Shown here one piece after another: positions 44,653 to 56,689 of a DNA stretch of 64,000 bases. How positions within the stretch are numbered: position 1 is the first letter of the stretch; every line of letters begins with the position of its first letter. Source of the DNA: Medicago truncatula. Lineage: Eukaryota; Streptophyta; Magnoliopsida; Fabales; Fabaceae. The position numbers were made by a program, and so were the translations under genes. The DNA lies in assembly GCF_003473485.1 (NCBI RefSeq), contig NC_053048.1:31430755-31494754 (forward strand), given 5' to 3'. The notes under the pieces were generated by a model. That model was not told where the DNA came from. It saw only the letters and a list, made by a program, of their open reading frames with translations, and did not search any database.

Positions 44653-47600
44653 TCATTCCTTCAATCGTTTGCTGGAAACAGAATGATGCGTTCTGAAATT
44701 AAAACTAAGAAAACTAAGCACATACACCCCAACAACTAAAGTTATACCTGTTGTAAGGAATACTCACACTCACCCCAACAACTAAAGTTAGTGGTTTCAA
44801 AAATCTTTAGATTTAACAAAAGGGGAAAACTGAAGAACAATTTTCTTCTTGGATGGAGGCGGGGACTCAAACTATTGTAGTTGCATTCTGCCTAACAGAT
44901 AATATATCATTGTAGGATAAAATATAGACCAAAATTCAGGAAATATAAAATTTTAAAGTCATGTAACTATGGCAAGAAGAAAAACCAGGAATGTAGAGAG
45001 GAAAAACGTGAGACCAAAATTATGAACAAAAAATTAATCCTAGATAGATCAAACCTAAGCTAAAAGCAAATCTACCTTTTCCATACAAAGAAAAAAAAAA
45101 GAAAAAAAACCTCTCTATCTTTCCCTACACAAAATAAGGTAAATAAATTACCTTGGGAAGCTGGCACGTTTTTCTATTTGCTGATTGATGGGATTGGGAT
45201 TCAATGGCAGGGTCTCAGCATCTGAAGCCTGAAAATCAGTGAATTGTCATAAGATCAATCAACCTTTCCCCCAAAGGTAGAATATACAGCACACTGCAAT
45301 GAATATTCGAATAACAACCAATTTAAGTGAATATTGCAGTACCAATTATTTGATTCTGTAAAAATTCCATGACTAGACCCCTCCCTCAAACCACTGTTAT
45401 GAGAATAATTAAACCCACAGCATAAGCTCATTAAAAATCATTGGTTCCTTCTTGTATTCCAAAATAAATTGGAAAGCAACAATGATTTATAAGCATGCAA
45501 CAGCATTATAGCTGAATGACTACAAAGGAGTACTTGGATAATGGGTGAATACCAGGACTGACACCAAGTCATTACCTTTCAAGTAGGAATTAAGAAGCCT
45601 GTCTAAGACAGTGGCAGAAGAAATGAAGCCAGTTCACTCCACATTCAGTGATTCAGTCTTCACATGATGCTACACAATTCCATACACGATCTGGAATATC
45701 TAGTCCACATTACCCCTTATCCAAGCATCACCTATTTCCTTAATCAAAACAGGTCATAAATCAACTACCAAAAGCATAAAAATTCCCCACCTCAGAAGCA
45801 CTTTCTCTTTGTAATCCATCTTCTGTCTGCAGTTCAACAGATTCCGGATTGACCACATCCCACAAGAAACCATTTTCATGTTCAATAGAAAGCTTGTCAA
45901 ATTCTGTATTAACGGCTTTACTTTGAGGCTCCATATGTCCTAGATACTTCTCTGTAATTTCATACACCAAAAATGCATTTAGTAGTTTAGTATAGGTTCA
46001 GTAAAGAACAGGCTAAAAGAAAATTAATGTAGAACAACAAAATTAGATTAAAACAAACTAATTTCATCAAGCAACCAACATGCACATAACCACTAGTCAT
46101 CAGAACCATGTAGAGGAACGTTCCTCAAGCCCAAAGAAGGAAATACAATAACAATATTTACAGCTTGAAAATGTATGCTAATGATTTCTACCTCTACACA
46201 CACAAGAACATGGGGTTTTCTCAAGGAGAAAAATCAAGTACACAAATAAATCACAAACTGAAAAACAATAGCTATTCTTCAATTTGAGCTCACTATTAAG
46301 CGTTCATCATGTTTTTTAATAAGCTTAAAATGCTTAAATAGGTACAATTTTACAGATCGCCAACACAGAAACTAGAGAGCTGTTCTGCATGCATACATAG
46401 TGCTGCAAGGGCATATTTAGACGCTTGTCACAAGCACCGTGGAAACACTATCTCAATTCTCACACCAGAAAGGAAAAAGAAAATTCTCCATATTTGTACA
46501 AATTATAAACAACATGGAATAATGTCCCACCACCAAATGCAGCAACAGTTAAGAATAAATACATAATTTTTTGACAAAATTTATAAATATCCATTCATAT
46601 GTTCCATTAATTTTCTCTTCAAAACTACGAAAGAATATCACAAACACAATTTTGGGATAGCTTGAACAAACTTCTCATACCTGCTAAGCTGCGAAGGGCA
46701 TTCTCGGCAGCTTGTTGTTGAGCATCCTTCCTTGTCCTGCCCATACCAAAGCCGATTTTCTCACCAGTGAATAGTACCTAAACCAAGGTATCAGAGAATT
46801 TACAGCATAGGTTATGACAAGTAAAATAAAACAGAAGACTAGATCTAAAGCAAAGTTTATTACAGGTTCAAGTAAAATGTGATAACAACTTTTCTAACAA
46901 AGGTTAAACACAGCAACAAGCAAACAAGAGGAGCAATGGCAACCAAAGATGGCAACACATACTATCGGGCCACAATAACATATTTACCGGAAATTGAGTA
47001 CAAAATCAATAGCATTTAAGATGATGATAGAAAAACTGGGAAATGACATTGAACAATAGTCAAGCAGTTCATGATAAATTGCTTAAAGTACAAAACCAAG
47101 AAAGCATCTAAAGTAAATTATGTGAGATAAAGCCAAATAAAAAACAGACCTAATCTGGCCACTATCATGGAAGTCAAAATATATCAGATCTTGATAATCA
47201 TTAATCTACAAAATACCCCATATAATTAATTTCTCACAGTTTAAAAACAACAAATCAGTGAATTCATCTTATAGAACATAACAAATACTACAATAAGCCA
47301 AGAAAGTCAATAAATACATGTAAAAAGTAGTATATAATCAATTGTTAAAAAGAAACAGAACTTTCACTCACCTCCACTGAAAACTGCAAGTCTTTGCTGG
47401 TGCTTACAATTGGCTTAAATTCAACCTATTAAAAGGAATGCATAGAAATGCACTTCAGCGAAAATAGAGGAGAGAAATGCTCACTTGGGTGCAGAAACTA
47501 GGCATACCTTAGAGGAACACCGCTTCCCAATTTCTTGCAGCACTCCAATAGATAGAGATGGGTCAAATTTTCCAACTTCATTTTGAAAATCTTTGCTATT

Positions 47601-50600
47601 AGAAGATGTATGATTCGGAGATATCACATCCTCTGCAAAGAGTTTGGTCCATAACAAAACATCAATGATTATATACAGCAGATGAGAAAGAAAAAAATGC
47701 CAATGAAAATTTTAATAAACAAGATCGTATAAATTTCTGTAATTCTCCAGCTCTTCAAAGCAGATAGAAAAATGATTGGAAGGTTCAGTAAGACAACTTT
47801 AAAATTACATGAAATTAGGAATGGGAGCGGGGGAATAACTCGTATAAATGTATAAAATTCAGGCCTCCTTAGTTATTTATGTTCTGTCCTATTCTAATCC
47901 AGTTAGCAAATGGTGCCTTTAAGGTCTCAACCTCACTAAAAAGAGGGTCATACAGGTCAGGTGACTACATAAAATAGTCAAAACAAAGCAAATAAAAAAC
48001 TAACGGATGTATTCCTGCTCTAGTTACATTTACAATTTAGAATCATTTACATTTACAGATAGGCGAAATAAGAATAGTGGAAAGATCAAAAGGTGAAATA
48101 GAGTAGAAGGTTAAAAAATATTAAAGTTCATGAATATTACAGTCATAGGTTTAATTTAAACTATCAAAATTGGACAGGTACAAGAAACAATAAATGCTGC
48201 TTCAGATATAGCACTTGTACTTTTAAAAGATACATCCAAGCTTCAATAATTCCAAGGCAAAACCCATTAAATAATCATGTAAAATCTATCTAAAAGCTAA
48301 AGTAAACCACCCATGACCGCTACTCTATTAACATTCACCTAGTTTGTCATTGTTAATAACAATATTAAATAAGATTCAAAGCCTTCATATATATGCAAAG
48401 AAATTAAGTAATAAGCTATACCTGTTAGCCGAGACTTAGATGGAATATTTCGCCTCTGAAAATCAGATACAGAAGTTGCCTGCATATAACAACATTTTCA
48501 AGACTCCAAACAAAACTTTCATTGTAAAAAATGGGAAGCAACATAACATTCATCTACAAACCTCTTCAGCCTTAAGTTTTGATGCTTGTGAGAGCGGAAC
48601 AGTGGAGGCTGAAACTTCCATTCTATGAGAAAAGGGTTTTGGTTGAGCCTGATGCTTTTCAGACTTTGGCAAATTGGATTCTTTAGCAGATGCAAAAGGC
48701 CAATTATTTGTCTGAGTTTTGTTGCTTATATCATCATCTACCAACCAGCCTCCGTATGATGGAATGGGCGGCCTTGATATCAGAGGGGGTTCAGCTGAAC
48801 TTTGACCTCTTAAATCTGGACCATGCCTCGTAGTTAATAGTCCTTTTTTCATGTCATTATCACGATCAATAAAACTGCCGTCATGTTTGAGTGGAGGTCC
48901 AAGCAGACCAGGTTCTGAGACAAGGATGGGAAAGATGATATTAAAAGATAACATAAATTTTCAAAACCGCAATATAGAAACCCAAACAGCATAGAAAAGT
49001 GTCCACTACTCTGAGAAGGAATCAGGGGCCTTGAAGATCCAGGACCAGCAACATTTGGAGTTATGCCAGCAGTTGGCTGAGAGGTTTCATGTCTGAACTC
49101 AACACTATTTACCATGGGCCGACTGACTAAATCAGCAGAAAGCTTATCATCCTTAAAAGAATAACAAAAAGACCAGGATTATTGTAATATCGACAAATGT
49201 TCCATGCACATATCTTAACAGGCCTGAATACTCATCACATACACACAGCATAAGAAACACACTGTCAAGATTTGCTAGATAGTTTGAGAAAATGTTGCTA
49301 CAACAGAGATTGCAAGTAACACTTAAAGAAACAAGGAAACTTAGTTAGAGTATGTTTGAGTGAAAGTTAGCAAACTTAAGCTTGATTACACCACATTTTG
49401 CGAAAAGTGGTTTAGCTATGGCGCGATTTATGTCTGTGTACATTTTTAGAAACATATTTTTGACAGAAAGAAATTTGTTCGGATATACCAATCAAGAGTA
49501 CTTTTGAACATGTAATTATCGAAAAGGTTGTGAGTTCTGTCGTATAGTACAGTAGTTACATAGTAAAACAGTAAGTGAAATATATCCAACGGAAAAAGCA
49601 ACAGCCTTGTTACTTCCATGTCAACCAGCGTTTGGGGCCAAACCTAGTTTGGCTAAACGACTCAAACAATAACCAAACAAAAGTTAAATTACATTTAGCA
49701 TGGAAACATAATTTTGCTCGTGAATATCCATTATCTGTGTTAAAACAAACATGCACTTACAGGTTGGTTTAACCTCCGTTCAACCTCTGCTCCGGCCATT
49801 CCTTCACTGATGGGGGCATTACCATTACCATTTGGTACCTCCTGTCATCCATTAGATTAGCCAATATTAAACCAGCAGATAAACAAGAATCTACAAATGT
49901 CAAAATGATAGCACATAATCACAGAAGACTAATAATCATCAATGAAATCACATTCCAATCCAATACCTCAGACATCAAATAGCTGCTCACATCCGGAGGG
50001 TGAGGTAAACTTCCAACCTCGTCTTCAAAGAAGATTTCAGCAATTCTTTGTAAATAGTTTTCATCAAACTCCCTGAGCACAGGGACAATAAATTAAAGGC
50101 ATAGAGAAAAGCATATTTGAGCCAATAAACTACTTGATGGTATGACTTACTTGAAAAAACAACCTCTGACATTGCATGCAACATTTCTTGCTACACATAG
50201 GACTGGGACGGCATTGGCTGTCTAATGGGGAAAAAACAAAAAAACTTAATACTCAATCAAGCATAGTAAGAGAGAAAATATTTCTTTGCAAATAATATAC
50301 GTAAGGAAGTACCTCTGCTTGAGGAGCATAGTAAGGAGTAAAGGCGGGAACGACATGAACCCTAGGCTGGTCCTTGTCCTCCCAAACCTTTGAACGGTCA
50401 TCAATCACCATTGCCATTTTTGGATGGCACATACCATCGTGAAAAACATTTAGTAAAGATTTCCGGGAGCCTGCAAATTATTCCATAACCACTATAAGAA
50501 TAACAACACTACATAGCTTGCACTTGTTACTAAAACCAACAAGATCCCATAGAAAAATTTAAATTTAAAATGTTGATAAGATTTCAATACAAGTTCAACT

Positions 50601-53600
50601 CCAATAATCTAAAGAGTATCAAAGGAGGTACAGACACTAAGTAAATAATATGAGCCGTACCTGATTTAACACAAATAACCCGATCAAAAACTTGCTTTGA
50701 ACCTATAAGATGTGCCCCTGGGTCAAGAAGCCTCCACATTTCCAAAGCATAATCCCTTTCAGCCATAGTACAAACATACACTTCAAACCGCTTGCGTCCT
50801 TTTGCAGTTAAATAGCATCTTAAATCCTCCCAAGCAGGCCGTAACCTCACTAGTACACTAGTGTCACGGATCTATGTAAAGAAAAATAATTGAGATTCAG
50901 TCCTAGGCATATCAAAATGATACCGAACACAGCTACACCAATTAAGTTTAAACACAACTACATTGCATATAAACAAATTCATAGAAAAATTGCCGGTTTT
51001 ACATTTTATCCTATTAATTAACTCACAAGAGGGGGGAATAAAAAAGGCTAGGCTAACTAAACAAAATGATGTTGATTTCAAAAATGGCTGCCCAAGTAAA
51101 TTGTTAAAATATACATTCATTCAGACTTAATGCCTAAGATCTCCCACCCACGACATGACACTAACATATACTGACAAACTAGCAATTGTCATTCCAAAAA
51201 AAAAAAAAAAAAACTTAATGCCTTAGCCCCCTTATTATTCAGCAAGGGCATTTAATTTGAACATATATGAAGCTGCTACAGACCAAAAAGTTGCACAAAC
51301 CAAAATTACAATAGTAAATCAACAAAAACTAAAACATAATAACCAAAAAAATCTTAAATGACCAATCATCCTAAATACAAGATTCCAAAAGGAGGACTAT
51401 ACCACATGAATAGAACACAAAAAAAACATCTCATTCTTAAAGTTCACTTTTGCATTGGTAACAGTGCATTCCTATTGACATAAAAATAACAGAATAAATT
51501 ACTTGTCTTCTGATCCAAAAATTTTAAAAGTAAACCCCAATGTCTGAGTAAAGCAGGAATGAATAAGTAAAAAACAAAATAGCTGACAACCTATGCACCT
51601 CAAAAAATTAAGCAAGACACACAAAGGTCAAAATACTGTTATTGTCAATTTCTGATCGCGGAAAATAGTGGTTTGTTCAAATTCCGCAACACAGCGGTGC
51701 TATAGAACCGTTGTAGCCACTATTTGAAAATATTATGTACTAAATAGCGTATTGTAGAACAATAACTATTTGTGCAAATTATGTTATGCTATAGCACTTC
51801 TATTTAACAACACTGATACTGATCCTATACATAAAAAGTTGTCCCATGTGACCCGGAAACAAGTACAAGAGGGGTGTAGAAAAACAAAGGTGTCTTCTTT
51901 TGTTTGGGGGTAGGGGAAGCACTCGGTCTAACTTCTGAAATCTGGCCATTTGGGCTTTAGATATAGCCAACTATAAATAACCAACATGAAGGAAAGGTGT
52001 TCTTCGCAAAAGATTAATTATAGACAAATCCACTCACGAACCTAGTTCTACTTTCACACCTTGTCATTAAGCACTACCTAGGTAATACCAACACTCACTT
52101 CAGATTGAAGATGTATCTACTATCCAAATCGATACTACAACACATGTGGTTACATTAAATTACTCCCTTTTTCTCAATTTAACATCAGTGTAGACGGTTT
52201 CAGTGTCGGTGTTTATAGAGCAGTGTTGTTTTGTTAATTACGGATCATGGAAAATAGCGGTTTGTTCAAATTCTGCTACGCAATAGTGATATGGCACCGC
52301 TATAGAGCCTATTTGACAATATTTGTACTATATAGAGTATCGTGGAACAATAGTTGTTTGTGCAAATTCCGCTACAATTATAGCAGCTATTCAACGACAT
52401 TGTTACAGAGCACTAACAATTCCTAAGTCCTAACCAACTATCAGACTAAATAGAGTATCGCGGAACAATAGTTGTTTGTGCAAATTCTGCTACAATTATA
52501 GCAGCTATTCAACAACATTGTTATAGAGCACTAACAATTCCTAAGTCCTAACCAACTATCAGACGAATCAACGCAAAGTTTTGCCAATTTATTGGATCCC
52601 GATGCTAAATCCTAAATCATTAACAACCACTCTCCAATTACCACCACTCACACTCCATCTATAAATCAAAAGTAATAAACCATAAATCACATTAAACAGA
52701 ATCGCACACAAAATCACACATTAAATTACTTCCTTTTTCTAAAATCAGTATCAGTGTAGACGGTGTCAGTGTCGGTGTTTATAGAGCAGTGTTGTTAATT
52801 GCGGATCACAGAAAATAGTGGTTTGTTCAAATTCAGCTATGCAACAGTGATATGGTGCCGCTATAGCGGCTATTTGACAACATTTTGTACTGAATATGGT
52901 TTGTGCAAATTCCACTACGCTACAGCAGCTATTTAACAACATTGTTATAGAGCACTATCAATTCCTAAGTACTAACCAACTATTAGACGAATGATGCAGA
53001 GTTTGGCCAATCTATTGGATCCGAATCTTAAATCAATAACAAACACTTACCACAGCTCACACTCTATCCATAAATCAAAAACCATAAACCACAAATCATA
53101 CTAAATCACACACATATAGAAAGATATAATTTCCATCTAAGAAACTAGAATACAAACCTCGGGATTGATTCGAGTAAGAACAATATTCCTATCTTGCAAC
53201 CTAACAACAGGCCTCATAACTTTCTGTTCAGACAAAGACGGCACTTCCTCCATTTGAACCTGATACTGCCTCCCATTCCCATCAACAACACAATCACTCT
53301 CAGCAAACTGCTTCAACAACAATCTATCCTCCAAATACCGCTTCAACTCACCAGACATCCCCTGCACCCTCGACGGATCAGTCTCCCTCGAAAGCCAACT
53401 CCGCAACGCATCAATCCTATCCTCAAATGACTTCATCGTGTTCGCAACAATCAAAGTCTCATCTAAATCAAACACAATCGATAAACACCTCAAATTCAAC
53501 ATCCCCATACACGCATCATAAAGTCTAGCCGGAACTGTATAGCACCAAAAACATGGAAACTTCTTCCGTTTGCTCGGCATCGCCACTAAATGAAGCTCTT

Positions 53601-54192
53601 CGTCTCCAATCACCGCCACCGCCGTCTAAAACCCACCGTTTCAAATGAAATCTTCAAAATTAGAACAATTCAAGTAATAATGAATGAAGCACTGACACAG
53701 ACACGTGACACGACACTGACACCGACACACGGTGATAATTTGGGTAAATGAACTAATTGAATGTAATCACATGTGTCGGTGTTAGACATGCGTCAGATGT
53801 GTTGGATGCAACATAGATAATAAAAATAATAATAATAAATTAATAAAAATAAAAATAATAATCAATAATTAAAGTTGAAATCATAATTTTCAGCTTATGA
53901 TTATCTTCACCTTCATTTCATGGAACATCGAAGCATGAAGATTAATCAAAAGCGGTTGTTCAACAGAAAGCGATGAATCGAGTTTACATCGAACATTGAA
54001 AGCGGAAACAGATTGAAGAATCGAAAGAGGAGGACAACGTTCACTACGGAAAGTTCTATGATGGATGTGAATCTCGTTGTTTGGGAATCGAAAATTCTGA
54101 AAAGCGATTACTGGAAAATAATCGAGTTCGCCCAAACGCGCGTCGCCTTCAAACACTTCAACTTTTAACCCTAACCGATTCATGTCGTGCAC
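44653..54192 (-). CDS. CPL2: RNA polymerase II CTD phosphatase-like protein, CPL2 type
   Basis: This is a nuclear FCP-type phosphatase acting on the C-terminal domain of RNA polymerase II; the plant CPL1/CPL2 pair affects stress, auxin and RNA-processing responses. Sixteen exons close in frame (minus): 53911-54192, 53158-53625, 50661-50871, 50313-50470, 50151-50221, 49967-50072, 49761-49841, 49010-49151, 48562-48914, 48422-48479, 47508-47632, 47372-47425, 46681-46777, 45791-45951, 45152-45228, 44653-44692. Total 827 aa (824 if Met4 is used). The catalytic '[14 protein letters not shown]' carries the DxDxT motif; '[20 protein letters not shown]' and '[20 protein letters not shown]' complete the domain. 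One dsRNA-binding domain ('[20 protein letters not shown]' through '[20 protein letters not shown]') follows. A single dsRBD and this length fit CPL2 better than CPL1, which has two. It ends in the basic 'SKRLKE'. Intron 2 is 2.3 kb and repeat-filled. Confidence 0.92.
51645..52998. repeat. Repeated element cluster in CPL2 intron 2
   Basis: Copies of a unit containing 'GGAAAATAG(T/C)GGTTTGTTCAAATT' and 'TTGTGCAAATT' occur at about 51655-51790, 52245-52400 and 52805-52940. A block of about 115 bp ('TAGAGTATCG(T/C)GGAACAATA' to 'CCAACTATCAGAC') is tandemly duplicated at 52334-52448 and 52449-52566, with a third partial copy ending near 52998. Blocks 'GTAGACGGT(T/G)TCAGTGTCGGT' (52190 and 52757) are repeated too. 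All lie inside one 2286-bp intron (50872-53157). Confidence 0.85.
53690..53815. repeat. 'Acacgtgaca/GTGTCGGTGTT' palindromic dispersed repeat in CPL2 intron 1
   Basis: 'CTGACACAGACACGTGACAC' on the left and 'CACATGTGTCGGTGTTAGAC' on the right form an imperfect inverted repeat of about 110 bp. It resembles sequences near 4650-4800, 10790-10945, 11690-11820 and 52195. It is probably a short MITE family. The target-site duplication is unclear. Confidence 0.5.
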
Positions 54193-54444
54193 GGTAGCTT
54201 AGGATGAAAACGACATTAAGAAATTGAGAGAAAGAGAAAAAAAGCGCGGTGGTGATAATTTGTTTTGAAACTGTTTACGCCATTTTTGCAGTGTCCTTTT
54301 TGGTTTTGAAGTTTCTGATTATGGAGACACTGACACAGTTACTCTCTTTCTATTTCTCTCTCTTTTTCTTGCAGTTTCTCTCACTTTCTCGGGAATTTCT
54401 CTTTCGTGAGTCTGCGATTATTTGAAAATAATACAGTGGTTTGG

Positions 54445-54453
54445 TATTTATAG
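54445..54453 (-). promoter_or_regulatory. TATA box of the CPL2-like gene
   Basis: The minus strand reads 'CTATAAATA' about 255 bp upstream of the start codon. It is followed by a CT-rich leader ('TCTCTCTTTTTCTTGCAG' style text on the plus strand near 54355-54380). Position and sequence fit a plant TATA box; the transcript start is inferred at about 54415. Confidence 0.5.
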
Positions 54454-54593
54454 GATGAAGTGTGGTTTGGTTGAACAGCTAACGTGGATGATATGTGAGA
54501 TTACTTTTGTACCCTGAAAGTGTTTGTGGGGAGATGTTAGGGTTGCATGAAGGTGAGAAATAAGAGGTGAAACTTTATTTGTATGGTTTAGAT

Positions 54594-55276
54594 TAGGGGT
54601 GGACAACGGCTGGTTTTGGACGGGGTTCGGGCTCAAAATGCAAATCTGTCCAAAATCGACGAATTCGATATCACAAATTATTCCCGTCCAAATGCATCTT
54701 CGGTTTCAGCAGGTGGCGGTTCGACGGTTTTGGGGGTAGTTCGGGCGGACTGTGTCAGTTGCGGATCAAACAAAATTTTATGCAAAAAACTTCCAAAAAC
54801 AAAATTACATTGCAAAAAAATAAGGGTGGAGGAAGAAGTTTTTCTGGAGAAATGTATCCAAAAACAATAAAGATATGAGCAAAGAAGATGCGATTGGATA
54901 TAAAAGCAAGAAGCAATATGATTTATTAGTTAGAGAGAAGCTATTGTGTCTTTGTCGTTGGAGACTTGAAAGAGAATCGACAAATTCAAAGATAAGAAGT
55001 GTTTATGGGATGGCATGGGCAAGAGAGAAGAAACGGCGATGCAAGATGAAGATGAAATATTAGGGTTTGAGAAAAATTTAGTATTAATAATAGGGTGTTT
55101 TGTGTTGGGCTGGGTTGGGGAAAGGCTGAAATTATTTGGGTCTAAGGGAACGGGTTGGTTTCAGTTTGCAACGGTGCTTTCCACGGGTCCAAACCGGTTC
55201 AGACTGCCCGTGTGTCATTTTTCTCCCACGGGTCAGCTAGTTTTGGACAGGTCAGCCCAATCTGTCCAGCCCTAGT
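54594..55276. mobile_element. hAT-like non-autonomous element (candidate)
   Basis: The left end 'TAGGGGTGGACAACGGCTGG' pairs with the complement of the right end 'TAGGGCTGGACAGATTGGGC'. This is an imperfect inverted repeat with the TAGGG(G/C)TG(G)ACA style of plant hAT elements. Flanking octamers GTTTAGAT and GTCTAAAT agree at 6 of 8. The interior contains GC-richer 'CGGGTTCGGGCT' / 'GGTCCAAACCGG' phrases and open frames of 60-90 codons without any recognisable domain. It lies 140 bp upstream of the CPL2-like TATA box. Confidence 0.6.
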
Positions 55277-55279
55277 CTA

Positions 55280-56689
55280 AATTAACCGCCAATGTTGAAG
55301 TTCATATACACATCTTTAGGTGGTGTTTATTACATCGTTGATAGACAAAACAGAAATGTGAAACTTTGGACACATTACTGTCGAAGAGTTGTGATATATC
55401 TCGTGAACAAATACCACAGGAAGTTTCATTTAAGGTGAAGCGTTAGATCTTAGCTTTTGCGGAATACGTGGGTAGATGATATTGAAATAGATGAGGCGGT
55501 TACATTTATGCTTTTTGTCATGAATAATGTTTTTGGGATAAATAGCATTTTCCATCGTAGAATCTACCATTTGTCTTTTATTTCTCTATGGTTTTGATCA
55601 TTGAGTTAGGATAAATATATTCGTCGAGGGGTTTTTCATCATTCAAGCTATAATATAATTCAATTTTTTCTTTATCGTAGTTTCTCTTTACATGTGGTAA
55701 TTATATTTGAGGTGTGTAGAATAGGTATATCTCTCGGTTAAGATTTGAACTACAATTCGTCATGTTACGTGAGACTAATATCTTATATTGGACTCAACTC
55801 ATATTTGTAAACTTAATTTATCTTTTAATACATAAATAACGTGTAAGGTTGAAATTCTATGAATATCGTGAGGGAGTTTCTTTTCTAAATTACAAAGAGA
55901 TTTACTTTTAGATGATTTGATATTTGTATAATGAAATATGCATGCGAGTGAAATATTATTCACCGACTTAGTATTATCTTCTTAATAAATTTTGAATATT
56001 TTGTCTTTTTTTAGACAGGTATCATTGAACTAGTGAGAGAGTAATATCTCACGATAATTAAGCATCAACAAAAATGCACTTAAAACGGGCATGCCCAAAT
56101 TCCTCAAGAATATTTGAAGGAGATCTTGTCTGCATGCTTAGGTGAGAGCCACTACCACGTCATTATGGATGTGTGCGTACAAATACATGTGAATATATTA
56201 GATTCTTTATAGTGAAACATGTTAGAACGATGATGACTAGGGTGTTATTATGTGTTTCACTCAGGGGGTGGAGCATTTTTACCAACTATATCTTAGAGGT
56301 GAAAAAACACAAGAATGAGGGGTTGAATTGTGTTTCTTTTAATTTCTTTCTTAGTTGTTAAACAAAGCAGAGTAAACAAAGATAAACAGAGAAGATAGAA
56401 AGACAAACAACTATCATAGTTCACCCCACAAACCGAGGCTAGTCCAGTCTCCTTACACTTCTAAGAGATTTTTCAGTATAATCACACAAGATTACAATTA
56501 CTTTAACACACAAGTCTAAGATTTCCTTCCCTTAACTTGACGACGTCTACCATCAAAATTTTCAAATTTGATTGGTGTTTGCACTTTTATATTCTAAAAG
56601 TGGTAAACTAACTTAAATCTCAGTAGACTTCCGACACTTAAGAAATTCTAATATTGAAATTTTGTAAAAAAAAAAAATTCTAAGTGTTT
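55280..56689. other. Intergenic DNA, possible decayed repeat
   Basis: No gene is seen. The stretch 56290-56640 ('GAATGAGGGGTTGAATTGTG', then 'CCACAAACCGAGGCTAGTCC') has the look of a dispersed legume repeat, but I cannot classify it. A run of 12 A at about 56666 precedes the LINE fragment. Confidence 0.4.

Noticed and set aside
54616-55275. Open frames of 84, 62 and 86 aa as genes
   Set aside because: They lie wholly inside a putative hAT-like element, overlap in different frames and show no domain.
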